From Nitriliruptoraceae bacterium (GTDB lineage Bacteria; Actinomycetota; Nitriliruptoria; Nitriliruptorales; Nitriliruptoraceae), in the NCBI GenBank assembly GCA_003558435.1, contig PWLR01000161.1, positions 1 through 50,413 on the forward strand: a stretch of DNA of 50,413 nucleotides. The letters are read 5' to 3'. Shown here one piece after another: positions 24,122 to 32,462 of the stretch. Under the pieces are notes generated by a model. The model was not told the origin of the DNA. It searched no databases and saw only the letters and a program-made list of their open reading frames with translations. A program made the position numbers and the translations under genes. Numbering within the stretch: position 1 is the stretch's first letter; the number at the start of each line of letters is the position of its first letter.

Positions 24122-24547
24122 TCAGCTGCCCCGGTGGTCGTGGTCACCGTCCTCGACGAGTTCCACCAGTACCCCGCCGGTCCCCTTCGGATGGACGAAG
24201 GCCACGGTGTGCCCGCCGCCGCCGGGTCGCGGTTCCTGATCGATCAGGCGCACGTCCTGTTCGCGCAGGTGCTCGAGCGCGTCGCCCACCGACGACACCC
24301 CGAACCCCAGGTGGTGCAACCCGGGGCCGTTCTTGGCCAGGTAGCGGGCGATCGGCGAGTCGTCCCGGGTGGCCTGCAGCAGCTGGATGTAGACCCCCCC
24401 GACGTTGAGCATGGCTTCCTCGACGCCGTCGGAGTCGACGCGTTCGCGGTACTCCGGGGTCAGGCCGAAGGCCCGCTCGTAGAAGGCGAGCGTGTCGTCG
24501 AGGTCGTCGACGGCGATGGCGATCTGATCGATGCGGGTGACGTCCAC
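24122..24547 (-). CDS. mce: Methylmalonyl-CoA epimerase
   Basis: The 141-residue VOC-fold protein has two glyoxalase-like modules. Family marks are IDQIAIAVDDLDDTLAFYERAFG near 6 (with metal ligand region), a Gln in YIQLLQATRDDSPIARYLAKNG near 53-74, GLHHLGFGV near 76-84 with the metal His, and a C-terminal Glu in VELVED. It interconverts (R)- and (S)-methylmalonyl-CoA between propionyl-CoA carboxylase and the B12-dependent mutase. Neither of those enzymes is in the window, but meaB, the mutase chaperone GTPase, lies about 20 kb away. CAGGAG lies before the ATG. Confidence 0.88.
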   Translation of the reverse strand: MDVTRIDQIAIAVDDLDDTLAFYERAFGLTPEYRERVDSDGVEEAMLNVGGVYIQLLQATRDDSPIARYLAKNGPGLHHLGFGVSSVGDALEHLREQDVRLIDQEPRPGGGGHTVAFVHPKGTGGVLVELVEDGDHDHRGS

Positions 24548-24586
24548 GAACGCGTCTCCTGGTCTGGGGTGCTCGGGTGGGAGCGG

Positions 24587-24592
24587 TAGCGT
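24587..24592 (+). promoter_or_regulatory. -10 hexamer TAGCGT of a probable leaderless MFS transcript
   Basis: TAGCGT ends 8 nt before the GTG at 24601 and no ribosome site fits between. This supports 24601 over an in-frame GTG at 24577, which lies upstream of the hexamer. Confidence 0.45.
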
Positions 24593-24600
24593 GCCACGTC

Positions 24601-25836
24601 GTGGCAGCGACAGGACGACGCGTGTTCCCAGGGTGGCGGGTGGTCGGCGGCGTCTTCGGACTGATGGCGATCGCGTGCGGCCTGGGGTTCTACAACGCCA
24701 GCGTCTATCTGCAGGTCATGGTCGCGGACCGGGGCATCTCCGTGGTCGCCGCCTCGGGCGCATCCGCCACGTTCTTCGTCACCTTCGGGCTGGCGGGGGT
24801 GCCGATCTCGCGCTGGCTCACCGGTCGCGATCCCCGGCCGGTGATCCTGGCCGGCGGGGTGGTGGGCGGGGTGGCGCTGCTCGGGTTGACCTCCGCCACG
24901 GCCGCGCCGCAGCTCTACGTCTCGTTCGCGGTCTTCGGTCTGGCGTTCGCCGCGGTGTCCTTCGTGCCCGGCACGACCCTGGTGACCCGCTGGTTCGTCC
25001 GCCGGCGCGCGCTCGCGCTCACCGTCGCGACCACGGGGCTGTCGGTCGGTGGGATCGTGATCACGCCGCTGTCGGCCTCCGCGATCGAGCGCTCCGGGCT
25101 GGAGGTCGTCGGACCATGGCTCGCGCTCGGCTGGACGGTGGGGATCTGGCTGGTGACCTGGGCCGCGATCCGGCCCTCGCCGCAGGCGCTGGGCCTGGAG
25201 CCCGACGGCGATCCGCGACCCGAGGACGGCGCGGTCCCCGTGACCGGGATGGCGCCGGGGGCCGCCTACCGCACCCGGACCTTCCGGTACCTGACGGCCG
25301 GGGCGAGCCTGATGATGCTCACCCAGATCGGCGCGTTGGCCCACCTCTACCCGATCGGTGTGGAACGCGCGGATGCGGCCACGGGGGCGTTGGCGGTCAC
25401 GACCGTCGCCGTCGCCTCGATCGTGGGCCGCTTCGCGGGGGTGTGGGTCCTGCGCCACCTCGATGCCCTGCGCTTCATGACCCTGCTCGGGGTCTTCCAG
25501 GCGCTGGCGATGGGCCTGCTGGCGGTCGAGGCGGGCGCGGTGGGGGTGCTGGTGGCCGTGGCCGTGTTCGGTCTGGCCGTCGGCAACCTGCTGGTGCTGA
25601 TCCCGGTCGTGATCGTGGAGAGCTTCGGTGGCGCGCACTACCCGTCCATCTACGCGATGATCCAACTCGTCAGCACGGTCGGGATCGCGGCGGGGCCGAT
25701 CCTGTTCGGCGCGGCCCGGCAGGCGAGCGGTGGCTACGGCGCCGGTGCGCTGGCGGCCGCGGTGGTGTCCCTGGTCTCGGCGGCTGTGCTGGTCGCCGCG
25801 TCCCGGGCACGGCAGCGCGAACCCGCGGGCGTGTAG
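24601..25836 (+). CDS. Major facilitator superfamily transporter
   Basis: The 411-residue protein has about twelve membrane segments and MFS signatures, including FPGWRVVGGVFGLMA at the start, ARG-rich loops between segments 2-3 (SRWLTGRDPRP) and a mid-protein hydrophilic loop near 200-225. The opening resembles monocarboxylate/oxalate-formate type permeases (OFA/MCT), which begin with a GW-V segment. The substrate cannot be assigned. Start choice follows the TAGCGT hexamer. It runs divergently from the epimerase with a short shared promoter region. Confidence 0.82.
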   Translation: MAATGRRVFPGWRVVGGVFGLMAIACGLGFYNASVYLQVMVADRGISVVAASGASATFFVTFGLAGVPISRWLTGRDPRPVILAGGVVGGVALLGLTSATAAPQLYVSFAVFGLAFAAVSFVPGTTLVTRWFVRRRALALTVATTGLSVGGIVITPLSASAIERSGLEVVGPWLALGWTVGIWLVTWAAIRPSPQALGLEPDGDPRPEDGAVPVTGMAPGAAYRTRTFRYLTAGASLMMLTQIGALAHLYPIGVERADAATGALAVTTVAVASIVGRFAGVWVLRHLDALRFMTLLGVFQALAMGLLAVEAGAVGVLVAVAVFGLAVGNLLVLIPVVIVESFGGAHYPSIYAMIQLVSTVGIAAGPILFGAARQASGGYGAGALAAAVVSLVSAAVLVAASRARQREPAGV

Positions 25837-25857
25837 GACCCGTCCGCCCGGGTGTGG

Positions 25858-25863
25858 GATACT
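25858..25863 (+). promoter_or_regulatory. -10-like GATACT before CNNM/CBS gene
   Basis: GATACT ends 7 nt before the ATG at 25871, resembling TATACT with one mismatch. There is no Shine-Dalgarno in the gap, so a leaderless mRNA is likely. Confidence 0.35.
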
Positions 25864-25870
25864 GCCCGCC

Positions 25871-26941
25871 ATGGGCGCACTCGTCGGCACGGTTCTGGTC
25901 GTCCTGATCGGTTCGGGTCTGTGCTCGGGGTCCGAGATCGCCCTGCTGTCGGTCCCGCCGGTGCGGGCGCGCCAGTTGGCGCAGAAGGGCGGGAAGCGCG
26001 CCCACGCCCTGCTGGCCATCAAGCAGGACGTCGCTCGCCCGATCGCGGCGATCGTGGTGATCAACAACGTGTTCAACATCGTCGGCAGCATCGCGGTCGG
26101 CAGCATCGCCATCGCGGTGTACGGCGAGCGCTGGGTCGGTGTCGTGTCCGGCGTCCTGACGTTCCTGATCATCCTGTTCGCGGAGATCGCGCCGAAGACG
26201 CTGGCCGAGCGCTACGCGGAGCCGGTCGCCCTGTGGGTGGCGCTGCCGGTGCGCGGGCTGACGACGGTGCTCACGCCGGTGGTGGTGGTCTTCGAGATCC
26301 TGATGCGTCCGTTGACGCGGGGGGAACGGGCACCCTCGACCAACGAGGCGGAGATCCGCCTGCTCGCGGGCATCGGCCGCTCCGAGGGGGTGATCGAGGA
26401 GGACGAGCTCGAGATGATCCAGCGGGTCTTCCAGCTCAACGACCTGCTGGCCCGCGACCTGATGACCCCGCGAACCGCCGTGACGTGGCTGGATGCCGAT
26501 CGGCGGATCGCCGACGCCCGGCAGGACATCCTCGCCTCGGAGCACTCCCGCATCCTGATCGCCGAGGGCGACCTCGACCGCACCATCGGGGTGGCGTTCA
26601 AGCACGAACTGCTCGCGGCGCTCCTGGACGACGACGACGGGCGCCTGCGGGACCACGCCCGTCCGGTCGAGGCCGTGCCCTGGCTGGCCCGCGCCGACGA
26701 TCTGCTCGAGGGGTTCCGTCACCAGCGGGAACACCTCGTGCTGGTGATCGACGAGTACGGCGGGACGATGGGGGTGGTCACCCTCGAGGACGTCATCGAG
26801 GTGCTGACTGGCCCGATCATCGACGAGACCGACCGTCGTCCGGACCTGCGTGGCTACGCGCGTGCCCTGGCTCGCGGCGTGACGCGCCCACCCGTGTCAC
26901 CACCCCGGCGCGCGCCCGCACCTCGACCCGGTCCCCGGTGA
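25871..26941 (+). CDS. CNNM/CorC-type membrane protein with CBS pair
   Basis: The 356-residue protein has an N-terminal CNNM (DUF21) domain of three to four membrane segments (GSGLCSGSEIALLSVPPVRARQ near 14; NNVFNIVGSIAVGSIAIAVY near 65; LFAEIAPKTLAERYAEPVALW near 102). An acidic helix GVIEEDELEMIQRVFQLND near 178 follows, then two CBS motifs (RDLMTPRT near 198; LVLVIDEYGGTMGVVTLEDV near 292). Relatives handle Mg or Na. The C-terminal Arg/Pro-rich tail follows a normal CBS end. The last 125 bp overlap the 3' end of the convergent dikinase-like gene, which is unusual. Confidence 0.85.
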   Translation: MGALVGTVLVVLIGSGLCSGSEIALLSVPPVRARQLAQKGGKRAHALLAIKQDVARPIAAIVVINNVFNIVGSIAVGSIAIAVYGERWVGVVSGVLTFLIILFAEIAPKTLAERYAEPVALWVALPVRGLTTVLTPVVVVFEILMRPLTRGERAPSTNEAEIRLLAGIGRSEGVIEEDELEMIQRVFQLNDLLARDLMTPRTAVTWLDADRRIADARQDILASEHSRILIAEGDLDRTIGVAFKHELLAALLDDDDGRLRDHARPVEAVPWLARADDLLEGFRHQREHLVLVIDEYGGTMGVVTLEDVIEVLTGPIIDETDRRPDLRGYARALARGVTRPPVSPPRRAPAPRPGPR

Positions 26942-29090
26942 CCAGGGCCCCGGTCGCGCCCGCCACGTTGGTCACCGCCGGGACTCCGGCCTCGCGCAGC
27001 ACGATCGAGCCGTGCGAGAGCTCGCCGCCGGTCTCCACCACCACGGCCGCGACCTGGGCGAACGTCCCGACCCACCCCGCATCGACGCCGCGGGTGACGA
27101 GGACCACGTCATCGCCACGCAGCTCGGCCGGCAGCGGCGTCGGTTCGTCCGCGACCCACACGGTGCCGACGACGGTGCCCTCGGTGAGCCCGAGCCCCTT
27201 CAACGCTCCGCTCCGGCGGTGCGCGGTCGGCGTCGCGCCGCGGCGGTAGTCCTCGATGTCGTCGGACCGGTGCAGCAGGTCCGGGAGCCGGTAGTCGCGC
27301 AGCCGGTCGATCTCGGCCCGGCGTCGCGCCATCCAGGCATCGTCGTAGACCGCCCGCTCACCCTCCCGGCCGTCCAACGCGACGACCTCGGCGAGGCTCA
27401 GGTCCCACAGCGCGTCCGCCGACGGCAGTCGGCCCGCGGCCACGTGCGGTTCGGCCAGGGCGAGCAGGTGCAGGCGCATCACCTCGAAGACCCGCATCGC
27501 GTCGCTGCGCAGGTCCTCGCGGGCGGCCATCGATCGCGACGCCTGGAGCCACAGCGGCCACACCGCCACGGCGCGCAGCGGCAGCGGGGGTGGCCCGGTC
27601 AGCTCGCGCCCGTGGAGCAGCGCGTCCAGCAGCGGCGCCGGGTCCTCGCGGTAGCGGGGGCGTGCCACGTCGGACTCGTAGATGCCGCGGTGGCCGTGGA
27701 CGTCGAGGTAGCGGGTCCAGGCCGCGGCGAAGTCCGGATCGTCGGTCGGGATCTCGCCCGCCTCGATCCGCTCCCGCAGCGCCGGGGCCCCGGCCAGGAC
27801 CGATCGCAGCTCCCCGAGGTCCGCCCACACGCGGGTACCGGCCGTGCGCTGGCGGGTGTGGAGCACCCCGGCGACCCCCAGCGCGTGCAGCACGGCCAGC
27901 GGGCCGCTGATCGCGGTGGTCAGGGCGAACATGCCGGTGATGAGCTCGACGTAGACCTGGCGGAAGGTCGCGACGGCCGTGGTCAGGTCCTCACCCGGGT
28001 CCGCCGCGAGCGCCTGCAGGCGCCGGGTCGCCCGACGACCGTTGCCGACGGCCCTCAGCTGGTCCACGCCGAGTGCCACCAGGTTCGGGGCCTTCGCGAC
28101 GAGTCGCAGCGGTGAGAACCCCACCTCCTCGGCCGCGGTCCCGCCCATCGAGTCGGTCACGAACCGGGTCGGGAGCCCCAGGATCCGCATCGTGTCGGTC
28201 AGCAGCGACAGGTTGATCACCGGGCGGCCCACGACGACGTCGACGAAGTGCCGACCCGACGGCAGGCTCCGGTCGAACGACCGCCAGTACCCGAACAGCT
28301 CGGGCGCGGCATCCGCGACCACGGAGGTCGTCAGCCGCGACGGCAGATCGGGGAGGATCTCGCGGTGGTTGGCCAGGGTCAGGGCCTCGTCGCGGGTCGG
28401 TGCGGCGGTGATCACCCGGACCTGCAGGAGCCAGCAGCGGGCGCCGTCGTCGGCGAACTCGACGTCCCAGCCGCCCGGGCCGAGCTCGCGCCGCACGTCA
28501 CGCAGCAGTCGCTGCAGCCGACCGCGCCAGCCGTCGCGCCCGCGCTCGAACCGGCGCAGCCGAGGCAGCGTCTCGCGGTCCCCCGAGACCTGGCCGCCGA
28601 CGAGCCGGTCGGCCAGACCGCCGACGTGGTCGACCAGGTCGTCCTCGAAGTCGACCTGCGTGAACGCCACCCCCGCCCGGACCGCCGGGACCATCCGCAG
28701 CACCAGCACGTCGCGACGTGCCACCTCGACGGCCACCTCGTCGGCCGAGGCGAGCACGTCGGTCAGGGCCTCGGTCAGAGCGATCCGGTCGCGGCCCGGG
28801 ACCTGCAGGCGGCTCCGGAAGACCCCCGCGTGACTGGATCGGTCGCCGTCCTCGGCGGAGAACGCCGAGCGCACGGCGAGCTGCGTGCCGAGGTCGAGCG
28901 CGACCAGCCGGTCCGCGACCGCGCCCGTTCCGGCGCCGACGAGCAGCTCGTGCGGGACGACGACACCCGGGGGGACCGTCAGGCCCGCGCGGGCACAGCG
29001 ATCGAGCAGCGCCGCCTTCGGGCCGATCCCGAGCTCGACCGACCACGTCGGGGGCTGGGCCCCACCCAGCCGGATCAGCGCCCTCGTCAT
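26817..29090 (-). CDS. PEP-utilising/rifampin-phosphotransferase-like dikinase
   Basis: The 757-residue protein has an N-terminal ATP-grasp region like pyruvate phosphate dikinase (VRSAFSAEDGDRSSHAGVF near 73-91; RMVPAVRAGVAFTQ near 132; WDVEFADDG...LLQVRVIT near 210-227). The middle domain has YLDVHGHRGIYESD and RPRYREDPAPLLD near 467-495. The C-terminal swivelling domain carries the phospho-histidine motif ETGGELSHGSIVLREAGVPAV near 690-710. This order is that of rifampin phosphotransferases and other ATP-dependent dikinases. The acceptor is unknown. It is coupled by ATGA to the upstream hydrolase gene. Its last 41 codons run into the convergent CNNM gene, extending past the normal domain end with an Arg-rich tail. 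Confidence 0.78.
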   Translation of the reverse strand: MTRALIRLGGAQPPTWSVELGIGPKAALLDRCARAGLTVPPGVVVPHELLVGAGTGAVADRLVALDLGTQLAVRSAFSAEDGDRSSHAGVFRSRLQVPGRDRIALTEALTDVLASADEVAVEVARRDVLVLRMVPAVRAGVAFTQVDFEDDLVDHVGGLADRLVGGQVSGDRETLPRLRRFERGRDGWRGRLQRLLRDVRRELGPGGWDVEFADDGARCWLLQVRVITAAPTRDEALTLANHREILPDLPSRLTTSVVADAAPELFGYWRSFDRSLPSGRHFVDVVVGRPVINLSLLTDTMRILGLPTRFVTDSMGGTAAEEVGFSPLRLVAKAPNLVALGVDQLRAVGNGRRATRRLQALAADPGEDLTTAVATFRQVYVELITGMFALTTAISGPLAVLHALGVAGVLHTRQRTAGTRVWADLGELRSVLAGAPALRERIEAGEIPTDDPDFAAAWTRYLDVHGHRGIYESDVARPRYREDPAPLLDALLHGRELTGPPPLPLRAVAVWPLWLQASRSMAAREDLRSDAMRVFEVMRLHLLALAEPHVAAGRLPSADALWDLSLAEVVALDGREGERAVYDDAWMARRRAEIDRLRDYRLPDLLHRSDDIEDYRRGATPTAHRRSGALKGLGLTEGTVVGTVWVADEPTPLPAELRGDDVVLVTRGVDAGWVGTFAQVAAVVVETGGELSHGSIVLREAGVPAVTNVAGATGALVTGDRVEVRARAGVVTRVGASRREPGHARSHAGPDDGRSRR

Positions 29091-29827
29091 GGGACGGTGT
29101 CCGGGACCAGCCCGCGGGTCAGTTCCGCCAGCGTGCGGGCGTAGGCCTCGGGTCGGTCGAGCATCGGGAAGTGACCCCAGCCGGGGACCGAGACCTCGCG
29201 GGCCAATGGCAGCGAGCGGGCGTAGTCGCCGCGCTGATCGGCATCCAGCACCCGGTCGCGCTCACCCCACAGCACGATGGCCGGGAGGTCGGGCTGCACC
29301 GGCAACGCGTCGAACCACGCGGCGTCCAACCACTCGAACATCGCCCCGAACGCCTCCGCATCCGCGTAGGCGGCCAGGAACCGGTCCGCGACCGAGCGCT
29401 CGACCCCGCGCAACAACAGGCGGCGCAGGACCGGCCGGAGGGTGGGACTGGAGATGGTGGCCTGGGCGGCGTCGCGGACACGCGGGCGCGACATGACCCT
29501 GGGGAACCATCGGGTGTCCAACCGGGTCCCGACCGGTGCGTGCAGGATCAGCCCGTCCACGATCGACGGGTCGCGCGCCAGCAGGTGCAGGGCGACCGAC
29601 CCCCCGATGCCGTGCCCGAGCAGCACGCGGGGGCGGACCGTCGCGGTCACCGTCGCGGCCAGGTCGTCGGCCAGCCCGTCGAGGCCGTCCACCTCGCCGA
29701 GCGGACGACCGCCGAAGCCGGGGAGCGTCGGGGCGACGAGCTCGATGTGCTCGGGGAGGTGGTCGGCGACCAGCTCGAAGCGCTGGCCACCCCCACCGTT
29801 GCCGTGGACGGCGACGATCGAACGCAT
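29087..29827 (-). CDS. Alpha/beta-hydrolase fold protein with replaced nucleophile
   Basis: The ATG at 29827 is preceded by AGGAG and starts a 246-residue protein. Fold features are intact: VAVHGNGGGGQRF near 4-16 (oxyanion region), APTLPGFGG near 34, LWGERDRVLDADQ near 190 (acid) and PGWGHFPMLDRPE near 217 (His). The nucleophile elbow, normally GHSxGG, reads GHGIGGS near 86, so the serine is glycine and no Cys or Asp replaces it. The DNA there is unambiguous in the window. It is either catalytically dead, uses the serine two residues later, or is a binding partner of the coupled dikinase-like protein. Confidence 0.78.
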   Translation of the reverse strand: MRSIVAVHGNGGGGQRFELVADHLPEHIELVAPTLPGFGGRPLGEVDGLDGLADDLAATVTATVRPRVLLGHGIGGSVALHLLARDPSIVDGLILHAPVGTRLDTRWFPRVMSRPRVRDAAQATISSPTLRPVLRRLLLRGVERSVADRFLAAYADAEAFGAMFEWLDAAWFDALPVQPDLPAIVLWGERDRVLDADQRGDYARSLPLAREVSVPGWGHFPMLDRPEAYARTLAELTRGLVPDTVP

Positions 29828-29941
29828 GTCGAACTCCTGGACGGACGACGGCTGTGAGAGCGGGCTTCCGGTGCTTCGTGCCGGACCCCTGTGCGGACGC
29901 CCCCACGGTTGGTACGGGGTGCGCACGGGGTTCGCACGGTT

Positions 29942-29969
29942 GCCCCCACCCACCGTGGTCGGTGGGGGC
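29942..29969. repeat. 9-bp inverted repeat upstream of divergent hydrolase operon
   Basis: GCCCCCACC (29942-29950) and GGTGGGGGC (29961-29969) form a perfect stem with a 10-nt loop that is itself partly self-complementary. It lies in the noncoding stretch between the hydrolase and a small plus-strand frame; it may be an operator or a hairpin. Confidence 0.5.
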
Positions 29970-29991
29970 CGCGTCTGCCACGCTCCCGGGC

Positions 29992-30204
29992 ATGGACGAA
30001 CCCGCGATGCCGCCTTCGATGCCGCCTTCGATGCCGCCTTCGATGACGGACCCGACCCTCACCGCGACCGCCCCCTGCGCGGCTGCGGAGACGATGCGTC
30101 GGGTCCAGGACCAGCTCCGTCGAGGGGTCGCGCCCACCTACGAGGCGCTGCTCGCCTTCGGGGAGCCGCGGCTCGGTCGTCAGCTCGGTCGGGGGGCCGC
30201 CTGA
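29992..30204 (+). CDS. Possible small protein with MPPS repeats
   Basis: A 70-residue frame starts at ATG with MDEPA and three copies of MPPS encoded by perfect 12-bp repeats. An ordinary helical segment follows (AAAETMRRVQDQLRRG, YEALLAFGEPRLGRQL). A second ATG at 30043 after the repeats would give 53 residues. There is no strong ribosome site and no family is recognised. The downstream helix has normal codon use, so a real small gene is plausible but unproven. Confidence 0.35.
   Translation: MDEPAMPPSMPPSMPPSMTDPTLTATAPCAAAETMRRVQDQLRRGVAPTYEALLAFGEPRLGRQLGRGAA
30007..30042. repeat. 12-bp perfect tandem triplication
   Basis: ATGCCGCCTTCG occurs three times in a row. Each copy carries its own ATG in the same frame, so copy number would change the number of possible starts. 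Confidence 0.8.
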
Positions 30205-30250
30205 CGCGCGGTGGGGGACCTCCGGTTGGGGCCTCGATGTCGCCGCGACC

Positions 30251-30256
30251 TACGCT
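30251..30256 (+). promoter_or_regulatory. Putative -10 hexamer TACGCT for the thiolase gene
   Basis: TACGCT lies 48 bp before the GTG of the thiolase gene. Confidence 0.3.
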
Positions 30257-30304
30257 GGGCGATATCGGCCGCGCCGGCCGTCCAGCGGAGGAACGGGAGA
30301 AGTC

Positions 30305-31489
30305 GTGGAAGACGTGGTCGTCGTCGGGTACGCACGCACACCGGTCGGTCGTTTCGGGGGTGGACTGTCGTCGTTGACCGGCATGGAACTCGGTGGTCAC
30401 GCCATCGCGGGCGCTCTCGGGGCCAGCGGGTTGGACCCGGCCGAGGTGGAGTACGTGGTCATGGGCCACGTCCTGCAGGCCGGTCAGGGACAGATCACCG
30501 CTCGGCAGGCGGCCGTCGCCGGCGGGATCGGCATGGACGTCGCCGCCGAGACGGTCAACAAGGTCTGCCTGTCCGGCATGACCGCCATCTCCCGCGCCCG
30601 TGACCTGATCCGGGTCGGGGACTTCGAGCTGGTGGTCGCCGGCGGCATGGAATCGATGTCCCAGGCGCCCTACGTGCTCGACAAGGCGCGGTTCGGACTC
30701 CGGCTCGGCGACGCGACGCTGACCGACGTCATGATGCACGACGGGCTGACCTGCGCGTTCGACGATTGCGCGATGGGTCTGGCGACCGACAACTACCAGC
30801 GCGACAAGGGACTCGACATCTCGCGCGAACAGCAGGACGCGTGGTCCGCCCGTTCGCACGAGCGCGCCGCCACCGCCTGGAAGGACGGCTCGTTCGAAGG
30901 GGAGGTCGTGCCCGTCGAGGTGCCCCAGCGCAAGGGCGATCCGGTGCTGGTGGAGCAGGACGAGGGCATCCGGGCCGAGACCACGGAGGAATCGCTCGCG
31001 AAGCTCCGTCCCGCCTTCGACAAGGAGGGGTCGATCACCGCCGGCAACGCCTCGCAGATCTCCGACGGTGCCGCCGCGCTCATCCTCGCGTCCCGTAGCA
31101 AGGCCGAGTCGCTCGGCCTGCCGATCCTGGCGACCATCACCGCATGGGGGACGGTCGCCGGCCCCGATGCCTCGCTGCACCTGCAGCCGGCCGCCGCGAT
31201 CCGCGATGCCGCGGCGCGGGTCGATCTGGACCCGGCCGGCTTCGACCTCTACGAGATCAACGAGGCCTTCGCCTCGGTGGCGATCGCCTCGACCCGCGAC
31301 CTGGGGGTCTCGGACGACATCGTGAACGTCAACGGTGGCGGGGTCGCGCTCGGTCACCCGATCGGCTGCTCCGGGGCCCGGATCGTGATCAGTCTGATCA
31401 ACGAGCTGCGCAACCGTGGGGGTGGCACCGGTGCCGCCGCACTGTGCGGCGGCGGTGGTCAGGGCGACGCGCTCACGCTCGAGGTCTGA
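30305..31489 (+). CDS. Acetyl-CoA acetyltransferase (thiolase)
   Basis: The 394-residue protein has all thiolase motifs: the nucleophile Cys in NKVCLSGM near 88, NGGGVALGHPIGCSGAR near 344-360 with the catalytic His, and CGGGGQGDA near 382 with the second Cys. GGMESMSQAPY near 117 is typical of biosynthetic/acetoacetyl-CoA thiolases. It condenses two acetyl-CoA or performs the reverse cleavage, feeding beta-oxidation or ketone/isoprenoid synthesis. AGGAACGGGAGAAG precedes the GTG. It is monocistronic and convergent with the HugZ-like gene; the dehydrogenase that could act with it is 11 kb upstream. Confidence 0.92.
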   Translation: MEDVVVVGYARTPVGRFGGGLSSLTGMELGGHAIAGALGASGLDPAEVEYVVMGHVLQAGQGQITARQAAVAGGIGMDVAAETVNKVCLSGMTAISRARDLIRVGDFELVVAGGMESMSQAPYVLDKARFGLRLGDATLTDVMMHDGLTCAFDDCAMGLATDNYQRDKGLDISREQQDAWSARSHERAATAWKDGSFEGEVVPVEVPQRKGDPVLVEQDEGIRAETTEESLAKLRPAFDKEGSITAGNASQISDGAAALILASRSKAESLGLPILATITAWGTVAGPDASLHLQPAAAIRDAAARVDLDPAGFDLYEINEAFASVAIASTRDLGVSDDIVNVNGGGVALGHPIGCSGARIVISLINELRNRGGGTGAAALCGGGGQGDALTLEV

Positions 31490-31500
31490 GGAGCCCTGCG

Positions 31501-32319
31501 TCAAGCGGCGCCGGTCTCCGCGGCGCGCACCAGGGCGACCATCGCCTGGCGTGCCTCGGCGGCCGCGCGCAGCGGCGCCTCGAAGCCGATCCGCCCGAAC
31601 GCGAGCCCGGGATCGCCGCCGGCCTCCGCCGGCGCCAGGGCGAGCTGCACCTCGAACCCGTAGCGGTCGCACGAGGTCATGGTCGCCGCCGTGACCTCGC
31701 CCTCGACCGGTAGGAACGCCTCGACCATCGTGAGCAGCGATGTGGCGTGGTCGTCGTTCATGTGCTCCACGATGCCGGCCTCGCCCGGCGCGACCGGGTC
31801 GGGTTCCGCGGCTGCGAACCCGTCCGGCTCGACCCAGCTCATCTCGCCGAACCCCCGCACGTACCGGATCGCCCGGACCTCCAGCCGGTACATCGCGAAG
31901 TCGGGGAACCGGGCCCAGAACGCCCGGGGGTGGACCTCGAGGTACCGCGCGGTCGCGGCGTCCTGCGCGTCGTCGTCGACCCGGGTGAAGGTGCCGACCA
32001 ACGTCGCCCGGGCCGCGGCCAGGCGACCGGCGCCGTCGCCCCCGGCGGTGACCAGCAGCGACGACCGCGGATCGGCGGCGAGGTTGCGGGTGTGTTCGGC
32101 CAAGGTGCTCATCAGGACCAACGGCGCACCGTGGTCGTCCATCGCGTAGGTCACGATCGAGCCGAACGGGAAGCCGGCCGGTTCCAGGGCGATCGTGCTG
32201 AGCGTCCCGTCGACCTCGCCGGCGACCAGCGTCCGGGCGCGCTCGGCCTGCGAGGGCGTGGCCGCACCGTGCTGGACGTAGTTGGGAGGTCCGCCGCGGC
32301 TGTGGGGATCGTCGCTCAT
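31501..32319 (-). CDS. HugZ-like pyridoxamine 5'-phosphate-oxidase fold protein with DUF2470
   Basis: The 272-residue protein has an N-terminal flavin-type split-barrel (about 20-165): GTLSTIALEPAGFPFGSIV, LVLMSTLAEHTRNLAADPRSSLLV and RATLVGTFTRV. A C-terminal DUF2470 (about 180-265) has EHMNDDHATSLLTMVEAFL. This combination matches HugZ-type haem-degrading or haem-binding proteins. Whether haem is the ligand cannot be told from sequence; NDDHA near 188 is the usual metal/haem-side motif. AGAGG lies upstream of the ATG. Confidence 0.82.
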   Translation of the reverse strand: MSDDPHSRGGPPNYVQHGAATPSQAERARTLVAGEVDGTLSTIALEPAGFPFGSIVTYAMDDHGAPLVLMSTLAEHTRNLAADPRSSLLVTAGGDGAGRLAAARATLVGTFTRVDDDAQDAATARYLEVHPRAFWARFPDFAMYRLEVRAIRYVRGFGEMSWVEPDGFAAAEPDPVAPGEAGIVEHMNDDHATSLLTMVEAFLPVEGEVTAATMTSCDRYGFEVQLALAPAEAGGDPGLAFGRIGFEAPLRAAAEARQAMVALVRAAETGAA

Positions 32320-32382
32320 CGGGGAGTACCTCTCCGTGGGGGATGCCGACCGTCGGGAACACCGTGGACGACGGCGCGCCCG

Positions 32383-32388
32383 ACGCTA
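32383..32388 (-). promoter_or_regulatory. Putative -10 hexamer TAGCGT for the HugZ-like gene
   Basis: Minus-strand TAGCGT lies 63 bp before the ATG at 32319. It is back-to-back with the CapA gene promoter. Confidence 0.3.
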
Positions 32389-32448
32389 CCGCCGAGGCGG
32401 TGACGACGTTCGGGCAGACCGCCGGCCGCACCGTCCCGGGAAGTCTCC

Positions 32449-32454
32449 TAGCCT
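32449..32454 (+). promoter_or_regulatory. -10 hexamer TAGCCT of a probable leaderless CapA transcript
   Basis: TAGCCT ends 8 nt before the ATG at 32463, with no ribosome site between. It argues against the longer frame that begins at 32343. Confidence 0.45.
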
Positions 32455-32462
32455 GTCGCGCC

